Shown here one piece after another: positions 45,920 through 54,408 of a stretch of 64,000 bases of DNA. The stretch covers positions 120,382 through 184,381 of the forward strand of contig CALUXS010000004.1 in assembly GCA_944324805.1 (NCBI GenBank), in the 5' to 3' direction. Positions within the stretch are counted from its first letter, which is position 1, and the number at the start of each line of letters is the position of its first letter. The notes under the pieces were generated by a model. The model searched no databases. It worked only from the letters and a program-made list of their open reading frames with translations, and was not told the origin of the DNA. Origin of the DNA: an uncultured Acholeplasmatales bacterium (GTDB lineage: Bacteria; Bacillota_I; Bacilli_A; Acholeplasmatales; Anaeroplasmataceae). Both the position numbers and the translations under genes were made by a program.

Positions 45920-46015
45920 TTAATATTAATTATTTGCTAATAATTTTATGACTTTTAAATAATGCTGATACTTATTTTTCATCATCTATTCTTATAGTTA
46001 AATTTGTTTTATTTA
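45920..46015 (-). pseudogene. Remnant of a RelB/YafQ toxin-antitoxin module
   Basis: The minus strand encodes NLTIRIDDE, the start of a RelB/DinJ-type antitoxin, and closely matches the start of the antitoxin at 53,929. It is directly followed by sequence matching the end of the toxin at about 53,550 (shared TTTGCTAATAATT and GATACTT words). The middle has been lost. The rest of the 45,878-46,214 gap is AT-rich and shows no gene. Confidence 0.5.
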
Positions 46016-46214
46016 GAATTACAATAACTTATTATAATTAAATTATAAGCTTAATTTATGTGTAATGCAATATATGTTAATATCATAACCATCTTTTGTA
46101 ATCATATTATAAATTATGCATTTATAAAAATCTAAATACATTATCTATTATATTTTGATACTATCAATAAACTTTATTTATATTGGTGAATATCTAATAA
46201 ATTATCATTTGTAT

Positions 46215-46952
46215 TTAATAACACTCATATAAAAACATCTTATTTTTATTTCCTGTAACAACTTCTTTTTGAAAAGAAGAATATGTAATGACTTTTTTAA
46301 AACCAATCTCTTTCAAATATGCTTCCATTTCTCCAAATTTATAAAGATGAAGTTGAAAATCCATAAACTCAGTTTGTAATAACTTAGTTCCATCATATAA
46401 TTCATAAATAGATGTAGAAAACTGTGTTTGAGTTTCTTCTTCATAATAGTTCCTGCTTTTTAATACTAAATCAAACCCATCTTTTGTTTTTACAGAAACT
46501 GATGTTTTGTAGTCATCATTATCAGGACATCTATCAGCAATAGTATCAACTGCAAAAACAAGTTTTCCATTTGGAGTTAACATTTTTTTTAACTTGCCTA
46601 AAATCTTTTTACATAAATCTATATCCGTAAATAAAGATACTGAACCAGAAGAAATAAAAATATAATCGTATAGTTGCTTTGAAGTATAGGCTAAAATATC
46701 CGCATGAACAACATTTGCATTAGGTTTTTTTTGCTTCAATTTTCCTAACATCTCACTAGATAAATCCATCCCGTGGATATCAAAGCCGCGTTCTATAAAT
46801 GGAATTAAAAAACGTCCACTACCACATAAAGGTTCTAAAATTTTATTTCCTTTTTTGGCATAAGAAAGATAGAAATCTAACTCATCTTGAGGAGCCTTTT
46901 CATGTAATATTTCATACATCTCAGTACATAAATTCCCATAATAATTTTTCAT
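46215..46952 (-). CDS. Class I SAM-dependent methyltransferase
   Basis: This is a 245-aa protein. Motif I is ILEPLCGSGRFLIPF, motif II is GMDLSSEML, and ADIL and YDYIFISSGSVSLF follow. The N-terminal YYGNLCTEMYE is typical of small-molecule methyltransferases in Bacillota. It starts 9 bp after the AraC-type regulator gene, in the same transcript. Substrate unknown. Confidence 0.85.
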   Translation of the reverse strand: MKNYYGNLCTEMYEILHEKAPQDELDFYLSYAKKGNKILEPLCGSGRFLIPFIERGFDIHGMDLSSEMLGKLKQKKPNANVVHADILAYTSKQLYDYIFISSGSVSLFTDIDLCKKILGKLKKMLTPNGKLVFAVDTIADRCPDNDDYKTSVSVKTKDGFDLVLKSRNYYEEETQTQFSTSIYELYDGTKLLQTEFMDFQLHLYKFGEMEAYLKEIGFKKVITYSSFQKEVVTGNKNKMFLYECY

Positions 46953-46961
46953 AATAATTCA

Positions 46962-47858
46962 TCACTTTTTTTCCCTTTCTTTTATAGGTACATAAATTGA
47001 CATAACTGCTTTTTTAGATGCATGGCATCGTTCATCATATAACTCAAATGCATATTTTGTCTCATCAATACTATATTGACACTTACCAAACCATTCAGTA
47101 AAAATATATTTCCATGTTTCTTTAACTGAAATTGATAGAGGATCTTTATCATACATAGTTGCTGTATCTAAATTATTTACAGGAGGAGTTGTAAAGACAG
47201 CATATGTAGCAGCAGGAATTTCTACAACCAACATATCAGAAGTTACCTTATCAAAATTTTCAACTATAACAGCAAATAGATAAACCCCTTTTTCACTCTT
47301 TTTATATGGAATCCATACTCCTATTTCTCCATGTTTGGGTGGTTTTAATTGTTCATATAATCTATTTTCAAGATTAATTCCTTGATAAGAGTCCCAATAT
47401 GCTGAAACATCTTCTATTTTTTGTTCTGCGATATTAGTATAAATTCCATATCCTGCCAATTTAAAAGATTTTTTTTTGATAATTTTTGGTGGCAATAATA
47501 CTTCACTAATATTTTTAACAAATGTGTTATCTGTATTATTCATTCTAACAATATATGAAGTGGGTGTATAACCAAATTCTTTACGAAATGATTTAGAAAA
47601 GCCACTAGCAGTTTCAAAACCATACTGTAAAGCAACATCTATAATTTTTTTATCACTTGAAAGTTCACTTCTTGCAAGTGATAAACGATATTTTCTTATA
47701 TACTCCATTACTGTAAGATTTGTTATTAAAGAAAAAATTCTACAAAAATGAAAGACAGAATACCCAACATAATTTGCAATATCTTGTACAGTTAAATTTT
47801 CATTTATATGCTCTTTAATATAAAGAATACTATCATCTATTATTTGATCATATTTCAC
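46962..47858 (-). CDS. AraC family regulator with GyrI-like effector domain
   Basis: This is a 298-aa protein. Two HTH motifs occupy residues about 10-105 (LTVQDIANYVGYSVFHFCRIF and KIIDVALQYGFETASGFSKSFRKEFG). A GyrI/Rob-type effector-binding domain follows (about 125-298), with the C-terminal DERCHASKKAVMSIYVPI. I start at GTG 47858 because AGGAGG is 7 bp upstream. Confidence 0.88.
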   Translation of the reverse strand: MKYDQIIDDSILYIKEHINENLTVQDIANYVGYSVFHFCRIFSLITNLTVMEYIRKYRLSLARSELSSDKKIIDVALQYGFETASGFSKSFRKEFGYTPTSYIVRMNNTDNTFVKNISEVLLPPKIIKKKSFKLAGYGIYTNIAEQKIEDVSAYWDSYQGINLENRLYEQLKPPKHGEIGVWIPYKKSEKGVYLFAVIVENFDKVTSDMLVVEIPAATYAVFTTPPVNNLDTATMYDKDPLSISVKETWKYIFTEWFGKCQYSIDETKYAFELYDERCHASKKAVMSIYVPIKEREKK

Positions 47859-48007
47859 ATCATATCCTCCTATTTTAAGATTATTATAAATCATTTTTTT
47901 AATTTTGCTGTTCTTGATTTGCTAACTTTATTATTTTATTTTTTTGTGTCTATAATATGGTTAATTATTTATTTCATAATATTTCATTTTGTTATTATTT
48001 TTATATA

Positions 48008-48048
48008 AAAAAAGAAGAACAAACTCCACCAAGTTGTCCTTCTTCTCA
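48008..48048 (-). terminator. Strong minus-strand terminator in a gene-free stretch
   Basis: A 14-bp stem, AAGAAGGACAACT with AGTTTGTTCTTCTT, has loop TGGTGG and is followed by T7 on the minus strand. Between it and 47,900 I see only AT-rich sequence that should hold the AraC promoter. Confidence 0.75.
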
Positions 48049-48049
48049 A

Positions 48050-48157
48050 TAACACTAGTTTTTCTTGGTTTTATAATACATATAAAATTCAAGAGAAACT
48101 AGCACTATTATAATATAAGAACTTCTACTTTTCAATTAGTAGAGTTCTTCTTTTTTT
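48050..48157 (+). other. Two plus-strand hairpins, possible small RNA remnant
   Basis: CTAGTTTTTCTTG pairs with CAAGAGAAACTAG (about 48055-48110). It is followed by AAGAACTTCTACT/AGTAGAGTTCTTC and then T7 (48117-48157), a strong plus-strand terminator. No open frame accompanies them. A perfect inverted repeat GTCTATAAT/ATTATAGAC follows near 48191. Confidence 0.4.
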
Positions 48158-48228
48158 ATTTAATGGCCTGCTTGCTTTTTTAATCGCAATAGTCTATAAT
48201 AATTATAGACAATATTATTACCGAAAAG

Positions 48229-48262
48229 ACAGTTCATTCTAAAAAGATGAGCTGTTTTTTTA
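48229..48262 (+). terminator. Plus-strand terminator
   Basis: The stem ACAGTTCAT/ATGAGCTGT with a nine-base loop is followed by T7. Confidence 0.65.
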
Positions 48263-48263
48263 T

Positions 48264-48395
48264 GGGGGGTTATAAATACATAAAACCATAAAATGCCATT
48301 TTCCACTTTTAGCCTTATTAAGCCATTATTATTACTTTCTATGTATTTATAGGGGGGTAATTACTGTACCCCCCAACGCTAAAGCTTATGGGGGG
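48264..48395. repeat. G6/C6 inverted-repeat element
   Basis: There are three G6 tracts (48264-48269, 48352-48357, 48390-48395) and one C6 tract (48369-48374). The C6 can pair with the G6 on either side: GGGGGGTA...TACCCCCC, or CCCCCC...GGGGGG. A perfect 12-bp inverted repeat TATAAATACATA/TATGTATTTATA (about 48271-48282 and 48340-48351) sits inside. Such bistable structures in an AT-rich genome are reminiscent of single-strand replication origins. Confidence 0.6.
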
Positions 48396-48416
48396 ATTAA
48401 TATATATAATCACCAC

Positions 48417-48445
48417 TTTACAAATACAATAGAAAATGATAAAAT
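48417..48445 (+). promoter_or_regulatory. Promoter of the orphan RNA
   Basis: TTTACA (48417-48422) and TAAAAT (48440-48445) are 17 bp apart. Confidence 0.7.
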
Positions 48446-48450
48446 ACATA

Positions 48451-48644
48451 TGTCTAGGAACAAGAGTGTTTAAGCTTATTAGCTTGTCGAATGTAAAATA
48501 ACATTTGACCAACAGACATAGTGTTTTGGTAAGTCACTTAATGTACTTGCCCTGCTCCATTTGGTGAAATACTTATGGACTTTAGGAATATACCTAAGGC
48601 AGTGAATGATTAAAAGAAAAAGGTGTCGATTGACACCTTTTTTT
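48451..48644 (+). ncRNA. Orphan structured small RNA, about 194 nt
   Basis: A promoter is followed by about 165 nt without a credible frame and then a perfect terminator AAAGGTGTC-GATT-GACACCTTT with T7 (48619-48644). Inside, TATGTCT (near 48450) pairs with AGACATA (near 48515), enclosing AAGC/GCTT and AATGT/ACATT hairpins. TTAGG-AATATA-CCTAA forms another hairpin near 48585. The next gene lies on the other strand, so it is not a leader. I could not assign it to 6S, SRP, tmRNA, RNase P or a known riboswitch. Confidence 0.6.
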
Positions 48645-48654
48645 GTTTATATTA

Positions 48655-49143
48655 TTATTTACCTAAATTGAATTTATGATTTTGAACATATTTTAACTCA
48701 ACATCACTTAACTTATAACGTTCAGGATTATCAAAATCTATACGTTCATACATATCATCTACACTAATAGTATCACCTGTTTTTTTACCATTAAAATCTT
48801 CTTGGTGTTTTCTATACACTTCCAATTCCAACTCATGAGGAAATTTAGAATTCAAATCACTATAAATTGTCATTCTATTTTTATTTGGCATTATCTTACA
48901 TACACCAACATTATTATTAGGATCTTGTTCAACACATAAAACTCTTCTTGCTTTATTAGGTTCTTTATTATTACCAAGTAATTTATCAGATAGAATAAAA
49001 ATTTTATTAACATCTCCATCTTTTTCAAGTGAATTTAACTCATTAAGACTTTCAATCGAATGTAATTTACTCTTGTAATCAATAGCAGGATCTTTTAAAA
49101 CACTATTAAAATACATTTTGTACACGCAACGAAATAAACACAT
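48655..49143 (-). CDS. Hypothetical soluble protein
   Basis: This is a charged protein of 162 aa or less without membrane segments or recognised domains. The true start may be a Met 9 codons in (49116). It ends shortly after the terminator of the orphan RNA, so the two genes converge. Surroundings (broken integrase, remnants) suggest an accessory or mobile-element gene, possibly truncated at its 5' end. Confidence 0.45.
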   Translation of the reverse strand: MCLFRCVYKMYFNSVLKDPAIDYKSKLHSIESLNELNSLEKDGDVNKIFILSDKLLGNNKEPNKARRVLCVEQDPNNNVGVCKIMPNKNRMTIYSDLNSKFPHELELEVYRKHQEDFNGKKTGDTISVDDMYERIDFDNPERYKLSDVELKYVQNHKFNLGK

Positions 49144-49360
49144 TTGTCTTCTAATATAAATTGTTTTATTATTAAAATTAATATTTCATTTTTTGATTTA
49201 TCAAAATAATAAACATTTCTTCCTAACAACGACTGTGCTTTTGCTACTGTTTAAATTTCCATTCCTTTCAAACTATTTAATAAATTATCACTCATACTCA
49301 CTCCTTCTAAAAAGGTAATTTAAATCTATCTGAATCAAAGTAAGCAAAACAAATTAAACT

Positions 49361-49836
49361 ATCTAGCTTTTATGATTATGATATCTATAGGACTTAGGAG
49401 AAATGAATTAGTTAATATAAAATGTGAAAACATTGATTTAACTAAAAAAACGTGTATACCTTGAAAAAACAAAAACAGCTAATCCAAGATACATTTATTT
49501 ACTAGATCAGAAATCAATAGATATAATCAAAGATAAACTTAACGATAATGAAGATATCTATTTTCAGCTAATCATAAAAAATTCAGTACTTCTTTTGTTG
49601 ATTCGTTTTTTTCAAGAATAAAAAAAGAACTAAGAATTGATATTCTTAGTCCTCATAAACTTCGCCACACCTATGGCACTATGTTATTAGAAAATGGATC
49701 AAGCTTAGAATCAGTTCGACTACTTTTAGGACACAAAACTTTTGAAATGACTAAAAGATATGTTCATCTAACTAATAAAAAGCTTGAAAATGATAATTCT
49801 ATTTATAACCCTCTTAATTGCATAAAAAAAGCGTGA
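49361..49836 (+). pseudogene. Tyrosine recombinase (integrase), frameshifted
   Basis: The plus strand encodes the catalytic half of a phage-type integrase in broken frames. IGLRRNELVNIK (first catalytic Arg) is followed by a stop near 49459. Then, in another frame, come HKLRHTYGTMLLENG and LLLGHKTFEMTKRYVHL (His-x2-Arg, His and Tyr nucleophile). It ends in TGA at 49834. The N-terminal arm domain is absent. It lies 80 bp from a tRNA-3'-end-like repeat, the usual place of an integrase next to its attachment site. Confidence 0.8.
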
Positions 49837-49916
49837 AGGAGCAGCAACTCTCTCACGCAAAATTAAGCTTTAAAATCCACACCAACGATTTTTTTGGCTT
49901 AATTACAATTAAATTT

Positions 49917-49932
49917 TGGCAGGACTAGCTGG
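49917..49932 (-). repeat. tRNA-3'-end-like direct repeat, left copy
   Basis: The plus strand reads TGGCAGGACTAGCTGG. Its complement, CCAGCTAGTCCTGCCA, looks like a T-stem half, a seven-base acceptor strand, a G discriminator and CCA. It recurs exactly at 57610-57625. No D-arm or anticodon arm is attached, so it is not a tRNA gene. It is a candidate attachment core next to the dead integrase. Confidence 0.6.
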
Positions 49933-50999
49933 GATAGAATAAACCTTAAAAATGGCTTTATTTAAGTCTTTTTTTTATTTTTAGGGAATTATTTAGGGAC
50001 TCCAATATATTAATCATATTAGATGATCAATATATTATTAATAGATAACTAACATTTTAAAAATCATAATATTATTTTTTCCCTAACTTTTCCCTAAAGA
50101 TTTTATTCTTTCTCAATAAGCAAAAAACGTCATACAAGTATTTATTACTTATATAACGCTTTTGCAAATTTTCAAAATTAAGAGAACTGATTTTGTAAAT
50201 AAATATATCAGATATTATTTACATTTTTGTTATAGTTTTGTTTTAATAAAAGTCAAGTTTTTTAGGAAGAAAAATAAAGTAAAACAAAACAGTAAAAAAT
50301 TACAGGAATTTAAAAGTTTTATTTGACTTTTAATATTACTAAACTAAATGTAAGATTTTTTCTCCTCTTATATTTTATTTACACTCTTTTTATAGTTTTA
50401 TTATACATAAAGTCAAGTAAAAAAATTTAAAAAGGAAGAAACACTTTCATCTTCAAAAATAAGATTACTAATTTGTTCTTCCTTTTAATGTCTAATTTCT
50501 CTGTCGGTTCAGAAGCTACACCCGTCACACCTAGGTAGAAAATTATATTTTCGTTATTCCAAGTATTGCTCGGCTACTTGTGCCATATCAGGTTCATGTG
50601 TGTTTCTTCGCCCGTCCTGAAAGCGCCCGATTTTAAAGATGTTAGACCATCTATATCTACTTCATTTATACCATGAACTAATCTCTTTTTCAATAATTCA
50701 AAAATAATAATAAACAAGAAAAAACTCTCACATTTTGTGAGAGTTTTAAAATTGTTATATTATTAATTGTAGTTTTAAATCTTAGAAAGTAATTTTGTAT
50801 ATAAATTATATTCATCACGATTACAACTTAAATTAAATTGTTTTTCTTCTTCTGATGTGTAATATATAATCATGACCTCCTGTTAAGAAATTAATTTATA
50901 AGTCAAAATCCAATTAAAATAGTTACTTATCTCAAAAAGTTATAAAAAGGTGCCACATCTATTCAATGAAGCACCTTAAATAACTAACTATAAATTATA
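49933..50999. other. Gene-free stretch with hairpins and one coding remnant
   Basis: About 1 kb of AT-rich sequence. It holds a long inverted repeat AAAAGGAAGAA/TTCTTCCTTTT (50430-50486), two copies of AAAGTCAAGT, and a short stem AAAACTCTCACA/TGTGAGAGTTTT (about 50724-50753). On the minus strand, 50,525-50,700 is less AT-rich than its surroundings and encodes protein-like fragments in two frames (KRLVHGINEVDIDGLTSLKS, then THEPDMAQVAEQYLE and a stop). It is probably the broken 3' end of a gene I cannot name. Confidence 0.4.
50947..50977 (-). terminator. Terminator after the metalloprotease-like gene
   Basis: The stem AAGGTGC/GCACCTT is followed on the minus strand by T5. Confidence 0.7.
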
Positions 51000-52319
51000 T
51001 TATTGAAGCACTGGTACTTTATCTTTATCATAAAATACTAAAGTCCCATTTAAATAAGCATCTAAATCTTCATCTTCTAATACTATAACACCATTTGGTA
51101 AGATAAAGCTTCCATTGATTGTTACCTTTGTAACTGCTGAAGAATTAATAGTTAATTGAACAAATCCCATTTCAGCACTTCCTCCGCATAGTAAACAAGT
51201 TGCAAATCTTTGCCCAGTATTATATGACCCACTTGCAACTGCATGACCTTGTAGCTGAAATTCATCACAATGACAATAGCCGTAATGGTTTGTGTAACTC
51301 ACCCATGAATATGAATAATCATATGAATGACCTTTAAAATAGTTACATTTTGTACATCTGCAAAATTCAAAATCGTGATAATTAACTGTGAAATTCCCAC
51401 ATACACAGTATTCATTATGCTTTGATGCATTAACTTGTTCGTATGAATGTGTATATGCGTGAGTGCTGGTTTCTACTTTATAACATTTTGTACATTTATA
51501 CCAATGTTTATCTTGGGATTTTGCTAAAAATTCATATTCATGCGCACAACTTGCAGATTCTACTAAATGTGAGCCACCACTCCAAGATGTCAATACAAAA
51601 TCGCTAGCATCACAATAGAAACACACATATGTATAAATTCCATTCTTATACCAATATCTACGATAATCATGAAATATATGCTTGTTGTTAGCAACCGCTA
51701 GCCCCTGTATATCCTGATAATGTAAATCATCATCTCCAGCATATCCCATAAGAGATATGTGTGTCCAAGGGCCATTGTTCATATCTAAATCTTGTAATCC
51801 TATCATATGACCTAACTCATACATAATTGTATCATAATCATTGTAATATTTAATTTTAATTTCGTGTAAAAGTGGGACTGGATTAAATTGTCCTATTGTA
51901 CCACTTAGTGAAGGGGAATATCTAATAGGGACAACATCAATTCCATTGGTTGAGCATTTTTGTAAATTAACTATTGGTCCATCATAATCTGCAAGTCTAA
52001 CACTATTCCATTCTTTAACTGCGTTATCCACATTCGTAATAAATGTATTTTTTTGAGAATCTGTTAAACCTGCCAACGATGATTCATCTATCCAATATTT
52101 ATATAAGGGACTAATAATCGGCATTATTTGCCAATTTCTACAACCAGACTCGTATGCAGATGAATAACCGTTTTCTCTACTCGCCCCACAACTAGAACTG
52201 CATCCAAACCCAGTCAATGATTCTGGTATTGTATTAATTTCATTTCCATTTATGTTTTCTTTTAAATCTTCTCCATTAACGCATCCATATCCTATGTAAT
52301 TTTGTGGATTAATTTCCAC
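51000..52319 (-). CDS. Decayed secreted metalloprotease-like protein, probably split by a nonsense codon
   Basis: This frame is 439 aa from a GTG, but it stays open another 40 codons upstream to a TAA at 52440-52442, which is the stop of the next lipoprotein in the same frame. The zinc-protease region reads MYELGHMIGLQDLD, with SLMGY as a Met-turn further on. In a working site the first residue would be His (HELGH); here it is Tyr (TAT), one base from CAT. The C-terminal half has several repeated His/Cys pairs (HWYKCTKC, HNEYCVCG, HYGYCHC). It has no signal of its own. Confidence 0.6.
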   Translation of the reverse strand: MEINPQNYIGYGCVNGEDLKENINGNEINTIPESLTGFGCSSSCGASRENGYSSAYESGCRNWQIMPIISPLYKYWIDESSLAGLTDSQKNTFITNVDNAVKEWNSVRLADYDGPIVNLQKCSTNGIDVVPIRYSPSLSGTIGQFNPVPLLHEIKIKYYNDYDTIMYELGHMIGLQDLDMNNGPWTHISLMGYAGDDDLHYQDIQGLAVANNKHIFHDYRRYWYKNGIYTYVCFYCDASDFVLTSWSGGSHLVESASCAHEYEFLAKSQDKHWYKCTKCYKVETSTHAYTHSYEQVNASKHNEYCVCGNFTVNYHDFEFCRCTKCNYFKGHSYDYSYSWVSYTNHYGYCHCDEFQLQGHAVASGSYNTGQRFATCLLCGGSAEMGFVQLTINSSAVTKVTINGSFILPNGVIVLEDEDLDAYLNGTLVFYDKDKVPVLQ

Positions 52320-52439
52320 TGAAGGAACCTCTTGCGCATTAACGACAATATATGGCTCATCTAGAGTTATTGGTAATATTATGTTGTAACTGTGATTAGT
52401 GACATAAAAAGTTTTTTTGCTGCGTTCATTAAGATATAA

Positions 52440-52871
52440 TTATTTTTCTAATTCAAATCTAACGATGACTACTCCATTATATCCTTGTTCACTTGTCACC
52501 TCAGCCACAAATGAATTTGTTTTATTTCCGTCAACTATTTTTCCGTTAAATATCCATTCCTTAACTACATACCCATCATCTGGGATGGCAATAAAAGTCA
52601 TTGTTCGACTCCCATTTTTTCCTCCTAATAATTTAGCAACTCTTGAACTATTGTTACAATTCAATTCGCAAATGGGGCTGTCTTCATCACGACATCTCCA
52701 AATGCTGTTTTCAGAGATCGAATCATAGATTTGGATTTCTCCGTTACCTCCTTCAACATCGTAATGAAAAAAATATCCATAGCCATTATTTGTGCAGCTA
52801 ACCATTCCTACGAGGCTAAAGAGAATCACACCCAATATTAAAAATAATTTGATTGTTTTGTTTTTAAACAT
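52440..52871 (-). CDS. Lipoprotein with one InlB B-repeat-like domain; likely N-terminal part of the split protease
   Basis: This is a 143-aa lipoprotein (GMVSCTN). The last 60 residues resemble an InlB B-repeat / bacterial repeat (MTFIAIPDDGYVVKEWIFNGK). It stops at a single TAA in the same frame as the protease-like sequence that follows. One lipoprotein of about 620 aa broken by a point mutation is the simplest reading. Two separate genes would leave the second without a signal peptide or ribosome site. Confidence 0.65.
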   Translation of the reverse strand: MFKNKTIKLFLILGVILFSLVGMVSCTNNGYGYFFHYDVEGGNGEIQIYDSISENSIWRCRDEDSPICELNCNNSSRVAKLLGGKNGSRTMTFIAIPDDGYVVKEWIFNGKIVDGNKTNSFVAEVTSEQGYNGVVIVRFELEK

Positions 52872-52960
52872 ATGATTAATACCTCCTTATTACATTGTAT
52901 GAAATATAAACAAAAAACTCCCTATAGTTTTACCTAAAGAGAGTAGTATCATTATTTATA

Positions 52961-53001
52961 TTAAATCCCTAGGTAATTTATTTAAATCCTTAGGTAATTT
53001 A
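52961..53001. repeat. Two 20-bp direct repeats
   Basis: TTAAATCCCTAGGTAATTTA and its copy with one C-to-T change are spaced 21 bp apart. No gene is seen in 52,872-53,136; the repeats could be regulator sites upstream of the lipoprotein. Confidence 0.45.
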
Positions 53002-53136
53002 TAAACACTATCAAGGTTGTTTAATTTCACTTATATTTTATCAAATATAAGCTATTATTTCAATAAAATTACAAAATTTAATTCATATAGCAAGCAAATT
53101 AGGCAAATTTTGCATTTTAAATTAGGGTCTTTAATT

Positions 53137-53340
53137 TTACATTACTGGTTTATTATCTGAATAATCTAATTCTCTTAAATTTTTGATTATGTAACCAAGA
53201 TTTTTATTTTCTAGAGCATCATAATTTTTTTCTATATTTCCAACATGCATTAAAGAATATATCCATTTTAAATCATTTTCTATAATTTGAAAAAATGCAA
53301 TAATCTCACTATGCATAATTTTAAAATCATTGTAATTCAA
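53137..53340 (-). CDS. Short hypothetical protein, possibly truncated HEPN-like
   Basis: This is a helical peptide of about 67 aa. A TTG at 53340 follows AGAGGTGA, a better ribosome site than that of the longer frame from 53373. The sequence (HSEIIAFFQIIENDLKWIYS, YIIKNLRELDYSD) recalls the start of HEPN-type helical proteins but ends before the expected active-site region. Function unknown. Confidence 0.4.
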   Translation of the reverse strand: MNYNDFKIMHSEIIAFFQIIENDLKWIYSLMHVGNIEKNYDALENKNLGYIIKNLRELDYSDNKPVM

Positions 53341-53537
53341 GTAATCACCTCTTATTCTATATTGCTTCAACAATTGAAAAACACTTATTTTGGCAAAAAG
53401 ATTTCGTACTTATTTAATGTCGCGGTATAAGAATAGTTTTATCGCAAAAATAAAAAATCTATAGTTATACAAATACACAATCAGTAATACTATAGATTTA
53501 ATATTAGTTCATCATCAATTATTTCATAAATCAATAA

Positions 53538-53666
53538 CTAATCAGGTTCAATAATTCTATTTGCTAATAATTCGATGACTTTTCTTAATTTGTCTTCTTT
53601 TTTCCCTCTCTTTAATACTTGCTTATAATCGGCTTTAAACTTATTAGTATATCTAATGTTAAGCAT
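53538..53666 (-). pseudogene. YafQ/RelE-type toxin, truncated
   Basis: The 42-aa frame MLNIRYTNKFKADYKQVLKR matches the start of YafQ-type mRNA interferases, but a TAG cuts it after IEPD. A normal toxin is about 90 aa, and the catalytic His/Arg-bearing C-terminal half is missing. The start overlaps the end of the antitoxin, as in intact modules. Confidence 0.75.
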
Positions 53667-53929
53667 TTAAAGACTCCATTAAATCATCTACGCTTGTGAA
53701 TTCTTTACTTAAATTCTTTTTGTTTCTAGCATCATCAATTGTTTTTAAAGTTTCTTGATTTAAACCATCTAATTTAACCTCAAATGGTAAACCATTATAT
53801 CTAAGAGCTTGCTTATAAAAAATAGTAGTAGCTGTAGTCATATCTAATCCTAGACTTTTAAATAAAGCTGATACTTGTTTTTTTTAGTTCATCATCTATT
53901 CTCATAGTTAAATTTGCTTTATGTGGCAT
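53659..53929 (-). pseudogene. RelB/DinJ-type antitoxin with a +1 frameshift
   Basis: A frame opens at ATG 53929 (NLTMRIDDELKK) behind AGAGGTGA. At a run of eight A (53878-53885) the frame shifts; the rest (VSALFKSLGLDMTTATTIFYK, then PFEVKL, to SVDDLMESLNA) is in another frame. With seven A the product would be a normal antitoxin of about 90 aa. Slippage at this A8 could restore it. Confidence 0.75.
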
Positions 53930-54050
53930 TACCATCACCTCTTGTACTTACATTATATACTTTTTGTATGTGCATTGAAATAAAAATGTCTTTATTTGTT
54001 ATTTAAAACAATAAACATTTCCTATTATACTTATATACTTTCTTGTTAAA

Positions 54051-54215
54051 GTTGAACACTTTTACTAAAAGATGAACACTAATTATTCAAACTTGAACAC
54101 TTTTTATACTAACTTGAACACTTATTTGTTAAAGTTGAACACTTTTTATACAAACTTGAACACTGATTTATTAAAGTTAAACACTTCAAGTTAAAAGTTA
54201 AATACTTTTATTTAG
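54051..54215. repeat. Eight 21-bp iterons
   Basis: The word TTGAACACT or a close variant recurs at 54053, 54073, 54094, 54115, 54136, 54157, 54178 and 54199. The spacing is 20 bp once, then exactly 21 bp. The last two copies drift (TTAAACACT, TTAAATACT). The 21-bp period puts all sites on one face of the helix, as in plasmid replication iterons or multi-site operators. Confidence 0.85.
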
Positions 54216-54356
54216 TCATCATCCGTCCTGTCTAATGTCGGTCATAGTCTAGACTAGTCTTGTCCACGTCAAAGTCTTTCCTTGTCATGACTTGTCCTAT
54301 GTCTTTGTCTAGTCTAGTCAGTGACGTGTCTATGTCTTGACTCACTCTTGTCTTTT
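54215..54356. repeat. GTC-rich array
   Basis: About 20 copies of GTC occur on the plus strand in 140 bp, often as GTCTAGTCTAGTC or GTCnnnnGTC, in sequence far less AT-rich than its neighbours. No frame is kept. It follows the iterons and contains the -35 of the next gene (TTGTCT), so it may be a second array of protein-binding sites. Confidence 0.75.
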
Positions 54357-54375
54357 GGAATAAAAGAACTATAAT
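54348..54375 (+). promoter_or_regulatory. Promoter of the 121-aa gene
   Basis: TTGTCT (54348-54353) and TATAAT (54370-54375) are 16 bp apart; the -35 lies within the GTC array. Confidence 0.6.
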
Positions 54376-54408
54376 TTAAATACAATAATACAAATCGAGA
54401 GGTAAATT

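Noticed and set aside
48451..48644. 6S RNA, SRP RNA or tracrRNA
   Set aside because: The 5' and 3' ends do not form the long closing stem of 6S, the SRP apical loop is absent, and there is no CRISPR system nearby.
49917..49932. Complete tRNA gene at the CCA-like repeat
   Set aside because: No D-arm, anticodon arm or T-loop can be built upstream of either copy; only the 3' end is present.
54051..54215. CRISPR array
   Set aside because: The repeats are 21 bp apart with almost no unique spacer, drift in sequence, and there are no cas genes; they are iterons.
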